A stretch of 64,000 nucleotides of DNA from Chloroflexota bacterium (GTDB taxonomy: Bacteria; Chloroflexota; UBA11872): NCBI GenBank assembly GCA_022824495.1, contig JAJDZU010000003.1, positions 62,001 through 126,000 on the forward strand, in the 5' to 3' direction. Below the pieces are notes generated by a model. That model saw only the letters and a program-made list of their open reading frames with translations. It had not been told where the DNA came from and did not search any database. The first letter of the stretch is position 1. The number at the start of each line of letters is the position of its first letter. Positions 1 to 10,001 of the stretch are shown here, piece after piece. Made by a program: the position numbers and the translations under genes.

Positions 1-69
1 CACTTAGAAGGGCTCGACGCGAAAGTGCTTGTGGAGATCTCGGGTGCGAGGATTCTGAATAGGAAGTGA
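1..69 (+). CDS. Possible C-terminal end of a gene entering from the left
   Basis: The first 69 bases are open in frame 1 and end in TGA, giving a 22-residue tail (HLEGLDAKVLVEIS... ending ILNRK) of reasonable amino-acid composition. It would be the last residues of a plus-strand gene that converges on the membrane-protein array. The piece is too short to name and could be chance. Confidence 0.2.
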   Translation, partial: HLEGLDAKVLVEISGARILNRK

Positions 70-145
70 AGGGCTTTCGGATGGCACCCTTGAAGCAGGG
101 TCTGGAAGAGCGACGATAGCTGGCACACGTTGCCGTCGAGTAGGC

Positions 146-2979
146 TCAAAACCTACCTCGAGGCGAATCTATCGGGCCTGAGGTTGGACGGAGGCCAAGC
201 TCACCCTGGAAGACCTCGTAAGACGCGTCTCCACCTTCCGAAATTGAAATTCTGGCAACTGGAGCCAGGGCCACAAGACGGTAATCGTCTCGCAGGCGAA
301 CGCTCAGCAGCCAGACGCCCGGGCCGAGCCCTTCGCCAGCCGACGGAAGGACTGCCAAGCTCGATCCATTGTCCCGTAGCGCCAGCTGGCCGTCCCTAGG
401 GTTGTATTCGTAGCGATGCACAAGCGTCCCTGACTGTGGAGCAATTTGCCCGGCGAACCACTGGGGAGTTCGGTCGATCGGCCAGCTGTCAGGAAATGCC
501 CAGGGCGAGGAATCGGCCCGTGTAACAACCCAGTCCTGACCTGTCCAACCCTCGGCATTCTGATTGGCGAGAGTTGCGGTAAATGCTAGCCGGCCGTTTG
601 TCGCCTGCCAGTCGGTAACTTCAACCCAGAACGGGCGAGGCGGAGGTGCCATGACCGACACAGCCGTGCCGTTCAACGAGTAGACGGCGATTTCGTTGTT
701 CCAGAAGGTCGGCTGCCGCCATTCGGGCGGCAGCATGGCAGGCGCCAGGCGGGCCGAAGCTACGGCAAAGTCTGGCAGTGTGCGGCCCAGCGGTTCCGGT
801 CGAATGTCCGAACTCAGCGAGACGTCCCGAACACGCAAGCTGTACCGGCTTCCTTGATCTAGGAATTCGGACTCTGGCATTGCTGCTGCGGCGCGAGCGA
901 TGTTCAAAGGGTCTGTCGCTGCCGAAAGGTAGACCACTGACCCTTCTGGAATTGTCTTCCGCAGCGTCTCATACGATGCGCCGTCTGACGGCACTTCGAT
1001 GCCGCGAAACGCGGGACGCACCTGGTAGAGAGAGTCTGTGCCGGCGCGGATCAGCGGTTCGAACAGACCGGGATCAGCCAGCCAGCGTCGTGCTCGATCT
1101 GGGAGCTTGGCGACCCATGGGTCGGGCGCGTGAACATACTCGATCTGCAGACTTGCGATGGCCGCCGGTTCGAGGTAGCGGATCGAGTCCAGATACTCAG
1201 GGCCGTAGGTTGCCCGTCCGTGGGGAAATCGAATGAAGCCTGCGGCGTTCGGCCGGCCGGTGGCGATTGTCATTGCGAGTGGTGCTGGTGAGAGGATTCG
1301 CGCTTCGGCGGACGTGTGTTCGCGGATCCAGGAGATGAGTTCGTCGGGTATCCGGTCTTGAGGGGAGTACCGCCCCATGTACCAATACCAGTCGCCGAAC
1401 TCGGGCTCCTGGGAGATTGCATTTGCGATTTGAACACCGTGACCAATTGCCAGGCCAAGATTCCGCGCTGGCGCGGCCACCGTTGGCCAGGTCACGAGTC
1501 CAAACATCACAACCGCAGCGCCAAGGCTCCGCAGTCGAGGCAACGCCGCGAATCGATGAGCCAGCGCCAGAAGGAACGCCAGCAGCGCAAAGTTCCTAGC
1601 GTGCCCATCGAATCGAGCGACGTCATGCGGAGCCGCCTCATATCGAAGCGTGAGTGCACCAATCAAGAACATGAGGCTTGCGCCTGCCAGCAGGAGCACG
1701 AGCCGATTGCGAAAAGCAATCATGCAGGCAACGCTGGCCACGACCGCCGTGCCAATGTTCAGGAGGCCAAGTCCGCCCGGCTGCGTGGCGACCGAGACGA
1801 GCGCGCCGCGGTCACGTGGATCAAGGGGCCAGCCGAGGGCGAGTGCGCCGCCGCCCCCGGACCCGGTCAGGACTCCCGTAAGGACGCCGCCGCTTCCAGC
1901 CAGGAGCGCAGCTGCAAACGCCGGCCCGGCGGCAGTGCGAAGTGTGGCTGGGAGGGAGATCGGGCCGACTCTCCGTTGATTTGAGAGTCGGCAGACCTCT
2001 ATCGCCACCCACAAGGCTAGGGCAACTGGTGCGACCGTCTCGTCGACTAGCCCGAGAAACCCGATCAGAAGTGCAAGCACGACAGCGCCCGGCCACGTCT
2101 TGCTCTTTAACGCGACAACCCGTTCCAAGACCACGATGGCCAGCGCGTACCCAAACGGAAACAGTGGCTTCCAGATGTTTGGGGGTACTCCGTGTTGCTC
2201 GGACGGCCACGGAAGTTCGACTCTCGGCCAAAACACTTCGGTCAGCGCGGCGCGCAATCCTGCGGCTGGGATGCCTGCCGGAACAGGCACGCGTAAGAGC
2301 GAAGGCTGCTCGCCGAAAACGAGCGTCCAGGCGCCGGGCGCAAGCAGCAGCGGCGTTAGGGTCAGGACGCTGGCCCAGGATCCGCGTCTCAAGAGCAGCG
2401 CCACCACGAGCACGATGAAGCTGGTCCACGAATAGGCGCCGAACAACTCGGTGGTGAATCCCAGGTCTGGACCAATCGGCGGGCGCAGCAACCCGATCAA
2501 GAGGTCCATGCCGTAGTGATAGGCCAGGTCAAGATCTGGATTCCACGACCACACCGGAGGCCATCCGCCGGCCCGGATCGTGGCAGCCAGCGTGGCGTGG
2601 GCGATTTCGTCCGGAATAATGAGCAACTGGCGGCTTGCCAAAGCGACCCAGAAGATCGCAGCGCCACCAGGATGAACCCGGCGAGCGTTCGCGGCGGAAT
2701 CCGCAGGTTATTTCGGCGTGGCCACGCAACACTGACGCCGATGGCCAGCAACACAATCCATCCCGCCAGAGCTCCGGCCAAACCGGGGAACAAGTGCAGA
2801 AGGAAATTGACCGTAAGCCCCCACAGCGCCAGCCCAATCACCAGGCCCTGGGCTAGCGCCAGCGCGTCATTGGTTTGCCGGAGCGCGGCCCGCGCGACGA
2901 CGTAACCTACGGCGGCCAAGGTCAAGAGTTCCGCCGTCAGCAGGAGGAGACCAGGCAGCACCGTCACGTCAATTTTCAC
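146..2979 (-). pseudogene. Array copy 1: frameshifted GT-C-like polytopic membrane protein
   Basis: This is the last of five tandem paralogues. The N-terminal part (GTG at 2979, MKIDVTVLPG...) and the remaining 831 codons are in different frames. The switch falls at about 2661-2667. On the coding strand the text reads gtggcgctgcgatc, and restoring one G gives GFILVAAAIFWVALASRQ, which aligns with GFSLATLGVFWVALTSRQ in copy 4. It is therefore a one-base deletion, or a sequencing error. The rest is well preserved: acidic-x-H first-loop motif (IPDEIAH), YHYG, GHARNFALLAFL, TGRPNAAGF, GPEYLD, and the WTGQDW C-terminal domain. The tail lacks the CPERL segment of copies 2, 4 and 5. Either a recent pseudogene or an assembly artefact. 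Confidence 0.75.
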
Positions 2980-3061
2980 GATGCACCCTGACAACAGTCA
3001 TGTCCGCCAACATCGTCCGATGGGAGATTCCAGAGCTGTGAGTCGAGCAGCACCTCCATGT

Positions 3062-6000
3062 CTAGCTTGGGGGTGCCAATTCGCGGCATGACGCCGTGTG
3101 TTTCAGGCGTTCAGGACAGGGCGTGACCTGGGTTGCGTGCTCGCCCGCATACAGCGTGTAGTCCAGGTGACCTGAGTCCGCAATCGCGATTCGCAAGACG
3201 GGAATAATAGCGGCTTGCAGATGGTCGTAGCGAAGGCGCACGGCAAGAACGTACGTGCCCGGCTCCAGATAATCGCCGGACGACTGTATGCCCGCGAAAC
3301 GCCCGTCGGCCTTCTGCACCGCCAGCTGGTTTTGGCGCGCATCAAATTCATAAACGTGAGTGGACTCGCCACCGGGAGCAATCTGACCGGCAAACCATGC
3401 GAGAGAGGCGACGGTAATCCCGTTATCTTCGGTAGGCAGGGCCCAGGGAAGATCCCGTCCTGAAATCAAGAGCCAGTCTTGGCCTGTCCAGGCTGTCGGC
3501 GAGTGATCGGTGAAGGTCGCTCTGAATGAGATTCGATCGTCGGCCTGCTGAACTTCCGACAGTCGAAGGGAGAATTCAGCATCCGGCTGAGGTGGTGGAT
3601 CGACGACTGGGAGACTCAAAGACTCAGTGGCGTAGGCAATTGCTGATTGATTCCACCAGATTGGACGAACGGACCGGAGGTCATATGGGCTAGGCCGGTC
3701 ACGCGCGATGACCACGACATCTGCAGGGGCGCTATCCGGTGGATAGCTGTTGACTTCGGAGCGAAGGTGGATGTCTCCCTTGGGAAACGTTCCCAGCAAG
3801 CGCGTGTGTGCAAGGGTTGAGGCAATCCTCAGCGAATCCTCGGTTGTGAGTCCCATCACGCGCACGGCGGAGGAAGCCGGGATCGTCAGTCGCAGTGCTT
3901 CGAACGACCGTGGGTCGGGCGCGGGATTGAGGTTAAGGAAAGTGGGCAGGACTCGGAAGAGGCGGTCAGCCTCACCATCAACCAGCAACTCGAACAGCTG
4001 CGGATTGTCGAGCCAGCGTTGTGCGCGGTCGGGGAGCAGGGCAAACCACTCATCAGTTGCGTGCACGTGGGTGGTCCCCATACGTCGGAGCGCTATTGGC
4101 TCAAGGAACGAAATCGCGTCTATATGCTCTGGTCCATGCTCGGTTCCGGCGTGGGAATAACGCATGAAGCCAGACGCATTTAGACGACCCGTGCTAGAAG
4201 TGATTAGGTTCCAATGTGGAGAGAGTATTCGAGAGTCGACTGGCGTTCTCTTGCGAATGTAGCTTCTAACGATATCGGATGTAGGACTTGGACGTGAGTA
4301 TCGTCCAACACTCAATGGGGATGACTTGAAGTGCTCTCGTAGATTTGATCTTTCGAAATTTGTCCCAGCATTGGATAGCTCAATCCCTTGACCTGCTTCA
4401 AGGGCAAGCATCCGGAGTGGTTCCGCCGCCGTCGGCCAGGTGATGAGCGCAAATACTATGATTCCCGCGGTATACCGCCAGCGTCCGCGTAAGCTGCCGA
4501 GCCAGATAGCAATAGCAAGCAGGAAGCCGAGCAGCGCGAAGTTTCGGGCGTGACCGTCGATGCGTAATAGATCGTAAGGTGCAGGTTCATATTTGAGCGT
4601 TAAGCTGACAAAGACAAAAGACAGGGTGCCTACGGTTAGCGCCAGTATGAGCCGTCGTCTCCCACGGATCAGCAGCGCGACAATCGCCGCTGGGACAACG
4701 CCAAGACCCAGCAGACCGATTCCACCAGGCAGTACCGAAATGACGGATCCCAGGGGTTGTCGAGTGTTGGGGTCTTCGAACCATCCTAAGGAAATCCCTG
4801 ATGCGGCTGACCCGGTGATGAAGGATGAAACTGGACCTCCACCGATAGCCAGCAAGATGATGGCTAGCGCGGGTCCACATAGAGCACGCAAAACATCACT
4901 TGATGTCACCAAAGCGTATGCTTGAGATCCAATAGGTCTGTGGGAGATATTGATTTGCTTCGTTGCGCTTAATCCAGAGCGGTTGTGAGACGTATCTTCG
5001 CCGAGATTCGCGCCTTGTGTTCGCAGACTTAAGCGTCGCATGAATGTAGCCACACTTGACTTGGAGTCCATTCCCGGAAGCAGATCGAAAACCTCAAGTC
5101 CTAGCCACAAGACGAGCACAACCAGCGCGACGTCTTCACTGAGGAGTCCTATAAAGCCAATCGTGGTTGCCAGTGTTGCCGCTTGCGGCCACGTACGATG
5201 ACGCTCGCGAGCTGCATATGTAAACACAATCAATGCCAGCGAGTATGACATTACAAAGGCCGGCTTCCAGATATTTGGTGGGGTTGCTTGAGAAGCTGTT
5301 TCCCAAGCTAATGACACAGATGGCCAATATATGCTTGCAAGGGAGGCCCTGACCCCGTCGGCGGGGAAGCCTGTCGGAACTAGGATTCTCACTATGTCAA
5401 ACTCTCTGGATTCGATCAGCATCGTCCACGCGCCTGCGGTGAGTATAATCGGAGCGAGGACAATCAGGCTTAGCCAGCCTGCTCGACTCATTAGTGTGGT
5501 GACGACGACCAACGCATAAGAGGTCCATACGTAGGCGCCCAACAGCTCGGTGACAAATGCCAAATTCGGGCCGTTATTTGGTGTCAGGAGTCCGACGAGC
5601 AGATCAAATCCGTAATGGTAAATGAACGGTTGGTCAGGATTGTAAGGAAAGACGAGTGGCCAACCACCTGACTGGACGCGGGCAGCGAGTCCCAAGTGCA
5701 TCTGGGACTCGGGGATTCCCCAAAGCTGGCGAGCTGCTAAAGAGATCACGAAGAGGATTGAGCCTGCGGTCACCAGGCCGAGCGCGGTGGAAAGTTGCGG
5801 CCGGATGCGTAGCTGGCTACGCCAGGCCATGCCAACGCCGAGCGCCAGGACGAAGATCCATCCGACGAACGCCCCGACGGTTCCGGGAAATATGTGCAAG
5901 AGAAAGTTGACGGCCAGACCCCACAGGGCTGGTCCGATTACTAAGCCCTGCGCCATGGCCAAGCGATCGTCGGGCTGGCGCAACGCAACGCGCACGAAGA

Positions 6001-6079
6001 CATAGCCAACGGCGGCAAGGGCTAGCAACTCGGCGGCGAGCAGCAGGAGGCCGGGCAGAACTGCCGAATCTACACTCAT
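3062..6079 (-). CDS. Array copy 2: GT-C-like polytopic membrane protein
   Basis: A 1005-residue protein and the longest of the five. It starts MSVDSAVLPG, followed by alternating hydrophobic helices through about residue 560 and a soluble half that ends in a probable beta-sandwich carrying WTGQDW. The first external loop has PESQMH and then YHYG, an acidic/His arrangement like that of GT-C glycosyltransferases. The extra length is mainly a hydrophilic stretch of about 50 residues near residues 330-390 (around GMDSKSSVATF to SQAYALVTS) that its sisters lack. The C-terminal tail has CPERL and a second Cys. Base composition is visibly less GC-rich than copies 4 and 5. It lies 67 bases upstream of the copy 1 ORF and 76 downstream of copy 3. 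Catalysis and donor are not demonstrable from sequence. Confidence 0.7.
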   Translation of the reverse strand: MSVDSAVLPGLLLLAAELLALAAVGYVFVRVALRQPDDRLAMAQGLVIGPALWGLAVNFLLHIFPGTVGAFVGWIFVLALGVGMAWRSQLRIRPQLSTALGLVTAGSILFVISLAARQLWGIPESQMHLGLAARVQSGGWPLVFPYNPDQPFIYHYGFDLLVGLLTPNNGPNLAFVTELLGAYVWTSYALVVVTTLMSRAGWLSLIVLAPIILTAGAWTMLIESREFDIVRILVPTGFPADGVRASLASIYWPSVSLAWETASQATPPNIWKPAFVMSYSLALIVFTYAARERHRTWPQAATLATTIGFIGLLSEDVALVVLVLWLGLEVFDLLPGMDSKSSVATFMRRLSLRTQGANLGEDTSHNRSGLSATKQINISHRPIGSQAYALVTSSDVLRALCGPALAIILLAIGGGPVSSFITGSAASGISLGWFEDPNTRQPLGSVISVLPGGIGLLGLGVVPAAIVALLIRGRRRLILALTVGTLSFVFVSLTLKYEPAPYDLLRIDGHARNFALLGFLLAIAIWLGSLRGRWRYTAGIIVFALITWPTAAEPLRMLALEAGQGIELSNAGTNFERSNLREHFKSSPLSVGRYSRPSPTSDIVRSYIRKRTPVDSRILSPHWNLITSSTGRLNASGFMRYSHAGTEHGPEHIDAISFLEPIALRRMGTTHVHATDEWFALLPDRAQRWLDNPQLFELLVDGEADRLFRVLPTFLNLNPAPDPRSFEALRLTIPASSAVRVMGLTTEDSLRIASTLAHTRLLGTFPKGDIHLRSEVNSYPPDSAPADVVVIARDRPSPYDLRSVRPIWWNQSAIAYATESLSLPVVDPPPQPDAEFSLRLSEVQQADDRISFRATFTDHSPTAWTGQDWLLISGRDLPWALPTEDNGITVASLAWFAGQIAPGGESTHVYEFDARQNQLAVQKADGRFAGIQSSGDYLEPGTYVLAVRLRYDHLQAAIIPVLRIAIADSGHLDYTLYAGEHATQVTPCPERLKHTASCRELAPPS

Positions 6080-6155
6080 CCCAGAAACTTAGAGGTCCAA
6101 CGCTCCATAGACCACGACCACCCGCTGACCCATGTAGCTTGAATCGCTTGAGGGT

Positions 6156-8999
6156 TCATGTTCGCAATGAGGCGCCAAGCGGACCCTCGTAGGTCTCATA
6201 GGAAACGTCGCCACTCGAGGAAATCGCAAACTTCATGACCGGGATCAGCGCGACCTCCCGATGGGACCGCTGTAGGCGTACCGCAAGCGTGTAGCTTCCT
6301 GGGTCCAGCCTTTGCCCGGAGGATCGAACTCTCCTAAGTGTATCGTCCTGCGCCACGGCAAGCGTGCGCCTGTGTGCGTCAAAGCTATAGGTGTGGGTCA
6401 GAGTCTCGAGTCCCGGAATCATCTGGCCGGAAAACCAAGAGGACGCCGCGTGGGTTGTTAGATTAGATTCAGCCCTAAGTGGGATTGCCCACGGCGATGC
6501 GTCAGCCAACGTGACGAGCCAATCCTGCCCTGTCCAATATTCCGAAGACCGATTAGTGAATGTGGCACTAAATGTAATGTAGTCCTCAGTCACGTCCAAT
6601 TTCTCAATCTGCACCTCAAACCCCTGCGACGGCGGTGGCAGTATCGGACGAATCACGTTGCCGGGAGCGTAGATGGCGAGATTCTTGTTCCACCAAACGG
6701 GCTGGCGGGCGCTAAAGGGAAAGGCTGATGGGGCGCGATGCAGAGGAGTAACTACCAAGTCAGGCACCTCTTTGTGGAGCGGTGCCATCTCAATTTCAAG
6801 CCGGGTGTGCCATGGCGGACGAATCTCCCTACCCAGAAGGTGCGTGTGTGCGAGCACGGTGGCCACGCGCGTCGCATCCCGAGGTTCTAGGACCGCCGAG
6901 AAGTATACCGTTGAGCCGGTCGGCACGGCCTGCCGCAGCGCCTCAAAAGACTCTGGATGGGGAGTCGACTTGAGGCCGTAGAAGGCAGGGAGAATCTGGT
7001 AGAGAGCCTCAGTGTCGTCGAAAGCCAGCAACTCGAAAAAGGCAGGATTACGCAACCAGCGCTGTGCCCGGTCCGGAAGTCTGGCAGCCCATGCATCTGG
7101 CGCGTGAATATGGCTGAAACCAAGTCGACGAATGGCTATGGGCTCCAGATATCGGATGGCGTCAAGATACTCCGGGCCTTGATCGTCGTGGTACTGGACG
7201 GTACGTGGGAATCCGGCGGCATTGGGACGGCCGGTGAGAATCGACATCTCGGACGGATACGGCGACAGAACTGGGGTGTCGACAGGGAGTCGCTCGCGGA
7301 TGACATCGGAAACCAAAGCCGAGATTTGAGCTGGCATCGCGTAGCGCGTGCCCCGGAAGGGTTGCGAACGAGGTGAGTTCTCGGCCGCCAGCGATTTGGC
7401 GTTGGACAGTTGGGGTCCCTGAGAAACTGCCATGAGGAGGTTCTGTACCGGCCCGATTGCCGTCGGCCAGGCAATTGAGGCAAGGATCATCGTGCCTACG
7501 ACGTAACGCCACCGTGGCGACAAGTCCGGCATACGGGTGCTCAAGCCAATAAGCAGGGCCGCCAACGCGAAATTACGCGCGTGGCCGTCAAGGCGTGCGA
7601 CGTCCCAGTTCGAAAATTCATAGCGTATAGTCAGTGCGGCCAGTAGCAAGAGGGTGCTGGCTATGGCCAGAGCAATGACTAGTCTGTTGCGCCAGCGTAG
7701 CGCTATGGCGGTGGCGACCACGGGTATTGTTCCAGCCTCGAGTACGCCGACGCCACCTGGCGATATTTCGAGCTCGGAAATAGGACGACGGCTGCCAGCG
7801 TTGGATATCCAAGCCAGCGATACACCGGAGTCGGATGTTCCGGTCAAAATGCTGGTTACTATTCCTCCCTCGGCAACGAGCAGTGTTGCGGCTAAGCCAG
7901 GGCCCAAGATAGTTCCCAGTGCATTCTTCCGTTGCAAAGCGCCATCGGCATTGCCTTCGTGTTGCTTCTGGTGCAGGGAGTTGAAGTCTGAGTAACGTAG
8001 CAAACGAGACGCCTCCAAGGCTATCCACAGACCAATGACGATGACAGCGACAAATTCGTCCAAGAGCCCAATAAAGCCCGCGACGAATGCGAGAGTTATT
8101 TGGGCGGCGGGCTGCAAGCGGTGGTGCGTCGAGGCTCGCTCAAGCACCACAAGGGCCAGCGCATAGGTCAGTACGAAATTCGGTCGCCAAATGTTCGGTG
8201 GTGACGCTTCTGCGGCTGCGTTCCAGTAAGTTGGAGCGGAGGGCCAGTAAATGTCTGCCAGTGAAGCACGAAGCCCAGCTTCCGGGATTCCCGTCGGCAC
8301 CACGAAGTCCACGATTCCGGGGGGAGCTGTGTACGGCAACTGAGTCCAGAGTCCGAAGGACAGGAGTAGTGGACACGTGATCACGGCGCTTATCCACGAA
8401 CCGGATCGGAGGACCGTAGCCGTCAAAACGACCGCAAAGGCTGTCCACATATACGTGTCCATGAGTTCGGTCGTGAACGCAGGATCAGGCCCAAAAGGTG
8501 GGGCGAGTAGAGCCACGAGCAGGTTTATGCCGTGGTGATACGGTGCCGGAACACCTGGCTGCCAGGAAAAGGTCGGCGGAAAGCTGCCGGCTCGAATTGA
8601 TGCGGCAAGTCCCAGGTGGAGTTGTACATCGTTAATGGTCATCATTTGGCGGCTGGCCAGGACTACCCAGGCAACCACCAGTGCAACCATCACGAATCCT
8701 GCGACGGTGCGTGGTGCTAGTCGCAGCCTGTCCCGAGCCCGCCATGCCAGCGCCGCAGCCAGTGCAAGCGTGACGCCCCAGGCAGCAAGGGCGCCAGCCA
8801 GACCAGAAAACGCGTGCAGAACGAAATTGACAATCAATCCCCACAGCGCCGGGCCAATCACCATCCCCTGGGCCAGCGCAAGCACGTCGTTGGACTGCCG
8901 CAGAGCAACGCGCGCCACGACATAGCCGACGGCGGATAGAGCAAGTAATGCAGCTGCGAGCAGCAGGAGGCCGGGGAGCACAGTGGGGTCGAGAGTCAT
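6156..8999 (-). CDS. Array copy 3: GT-C-like polytopic membrane protein
   Basis: About 947 residues when started at ATG 8999 (MTLDPTVLPG), the start that matches its sisters; the open frame extends six codons upstream to 9017. The topology matches the other copies: an N-terminal membrane block, first-loop motif INDVQLH with PYHHG (His replacing Tyr of YHYG), a GHARNFAL helix, and a soluble half with TGRPNAAGF, GPEYLD and WTGQDW. The C-terminus stops at a short GPLGASLRT tail without CPERL, like copy 1. Upstream, a roughly 1 kb patch of repeats and transposase debris separates it from copy 4, so it probably needs its own promoter or read-through. Function inferred as surface-glycan GT-C or GT-C-like. 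Confidence 0.7.
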   Translation of the reverse strand: MTLDPTVLPGLLLLAAALLALSAVGYVVARVALRQSNDVLALAQGMVIGPALWGLIVNFVLHAFSGLAGALAAWGVTLALAAALAWRARDRLRLAPRTVAGFVMVALVVAWVVLASRQMMTINDVQLHLGLAASIRAGSFPPTFSWQPGVPAPYHHGINLLVALLAPPFGPDPAFTTELMDTYMWTAFAVVLTATVLRSGSWISAVITCPLLLSFGLWTQLPYTAPPGIVDFVVPTGIPEAGLRASLADIYWPSAPTYWNAAAEASPPNIWRPNFVLTYALALVVLERASTHHRLQPAAQITLAFVAGFIGLLDEFVAVIVIGLWIALEASRLLRYSDFNSLHQKQHEGNADGALQRKNALGTILGPGLAATLLVAEGGIVTSILTGTSDSGVSLAWISNAGSRRPISELEISPGGVGVLEAGTIPVVATAIALRWRNRLVIALAIASTLLLLAALTIRYEFSNWDVARLDGHARNFALAALLIGLSTRMPDLSPRWRYVVGTMILASIAWPTAIGPVQNLLMAVSQGPQLSNAKSLAAENSPRSQPFRGTRYAMPAQISALVSDVIRERLPVDTPVLSPYPSEMSILTGRPNAAGFPRTVQYHDDQGPEYLDAIRYLEPIAIRRLGFSHIHAPDAWAARLPDRAQRWLRNPAFFELLAFDDTEALYQILPAFYGLKSTPHPESFEALRQAVPTGSTVYFSAVLEPRDATRVATVLAHTHLLGREIRPPWHTRLEIEMAPLHKEVPDLVVTPLHRAPSAFPFSARQPVWWNKNLAIYAPGNVIRPILPPPSQGFEVQIEKLDVTEDYITFSATFTNRSSEYWTGQDWLVTLADASPWAIPLRAESNLTTHAASSWFSGQMIPGLETLTHTYSFDAHRRTLAVAQDDTLRRVRSSGQRLDPGSYTLAVRLQRSHREVALIPVMKFAISSSGDVSYETYEGPLGASLRT

Positions 9000-9383
9000 T
9001 CGGCGGTCCGGTGCCAATCCGGCAAGAGGTCAGGTTGAGCTGGGTCGCGGAAGCAACCATCGGCAGCGATACGTCGGCAGTCGTCGATGGTCTCGAGACG
9101 CCGAGGGCCAGAGGCGATCACAGCCACGGGCATGCTTTGATCCGCTGCATGGCTTCTCGGCGTTCGTCGAGCGTTTGCTCGTCGCGCTTAGCGCTGGGGC
9201 GTACCCGGCAACAGTGGTGCGCCACGTCGTTGAAGACGCTGACCTGGCGCTTTGCCCCGAGGTCGCGACTGATGCGTCGCGGGCTGGCTTGGCTGGCAGA
9301 AGGTCTGCCGAAGAGCCAGTTGCCGATAGAGACAGTTAAGTCGCGTTGGACAGCGCGCAACCGATGGTGTGCACGCACAGACG

Positions 9384-9500
9384 TGACTGACATGATCCGC
9401 CCCTTCGTCGCCGCCTCGACGATTCATGCAGTCGGGAAGGGAGGTCATCCCGGTGCTAGAAGGGGCGATATTAGGGAATCTTCATTACCTCTGCCATGTC
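9384..9500 (+). repeat. Dispersed repeat, copy A, with a conserved micro-ORF
   Basis: About 117 bases match, with scattered substitutions, the reverse complement of 63053-63168. Shared blocks include gacgattcatgcagtcggga and gatattagggaatcttcat. In both copies an ATG inside the block opens a frame with MQSG, then PVLEG, ILGNLH and CHV; here it runs 9426-9518 (30 codons plus stop). A one-base indel lies upstream of the ATG between the copies. Confidence 0.7.
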
Positions 9501-9564
9501 ACCGCTAAATCTTCATGAATGGCGGGTGCCGTGGGTGCAGCGCGGTGGTTCGGTGCTAGGAAGA

Positions 9565-9583
9565 GGCCGGTTAGAAACCGGCC
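9565..9583. other. Perfect 8-bp inverted repeat (hairpin)
   Basis: ggccggtt-aga-aaccggcc forms an 8-bp stem with a 3-base loop. No T-run follows on either strand, so it is not a convincing intrinsic terminator. It sits among mobile-element debris and may be part of an element end. Confidence 0.45.
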
Positions 9584-9689
9584 CGTACGCAAGAGGACGG
9601 CAAAGCGAGGAGTGAGCCGAGAGGCGAGCGATATGAGAGAGGACTGCGTGGGAAAGCTGGTTGCCGACTAGGGGTTGGAGGCCGGCCGG

Positions 9690-9740
9690 GAGGCCGGAAG
9701 ATTCCTCACCCTGCCCACTCTCCCCGGAGAGACCTTTGCA
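9690..9740. repeat. GC-rich dispersed repeat (cobT-type), intergenic copy
   Basis: The sequence from about 9690 (ccggaagattcctcaccctg, then ccccggagagacctttgcaa) resembles the reverse complement of the repeat units inserted in cobT near 57720-57900, which share the cggaaga, caccc, ccggagag and acctttgc blocks in the same order. It shows that the repeat is mobile or multicopy, not specific to cobT. Confidence 0.5.
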
Positions 9741-9799
9741 AGACCCGGGCGGGCGGTGGATCGTGGAAACCAGTTCGACCATCGCTGAGAGTCCTGGCT

Positions 9800-9990
9800 A
9801 TGCACCCGGCCACCCACGCGACCGAACTGCTCGACGCGTCGCTGCCGCCGCGGGTCGGGCGCATCGCCCGCCTGGAGCGGCTGACCCAGCTCATCGACTG
9901 GACCCGGCTGGCAGCGCTGGTGGCCGACCTGCACGCCGCGCCGACCCGTTGATGGCCGGCTACCCACTTGTTCGCCTCTCGTGGCCAGGC
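9800..9990 (+). pseudogene. IS5-family transposase N-terminal remnant
   Basis: ATG 9800 opens 50 codons (MHPATHATELLDAS...) whose second half, RLTQLIDWTRLAALVADLH, resembles the start of IS5-type transposases (usually followed by GRPPYPPLLMFKAL). A stop at 9950-9952 is followed, in another frame, by AGYP, as though the GRPxYPP block were shifted, and nothing of the DDE domain remains. Family recognition rests on this one segment. Confidence 0.5.
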
Positions 9991-10001
9991 TGTCGAGGTC
10001 G

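Larger units (their letters stand above)
9001..10001. other. Array-interrupting spacer made of repeats and mobile-element debris
   Basis: This is a 1 kb stretch inside the paralogue array with no intact gene. It holds a copy of a dispersed repeat (9384-9500), a perfect 8-bp hairpin (9565-9583), a copy of the GC-rich repeat also found inside cobT (about 9690-9740), and the N-terminal remnant of an IS5-type transposase (9800-9990). A minus-strand ORF at 9118-9393 (91 codons) has no recognisable motif and I do not call it a gene. Confidence 0.6.
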
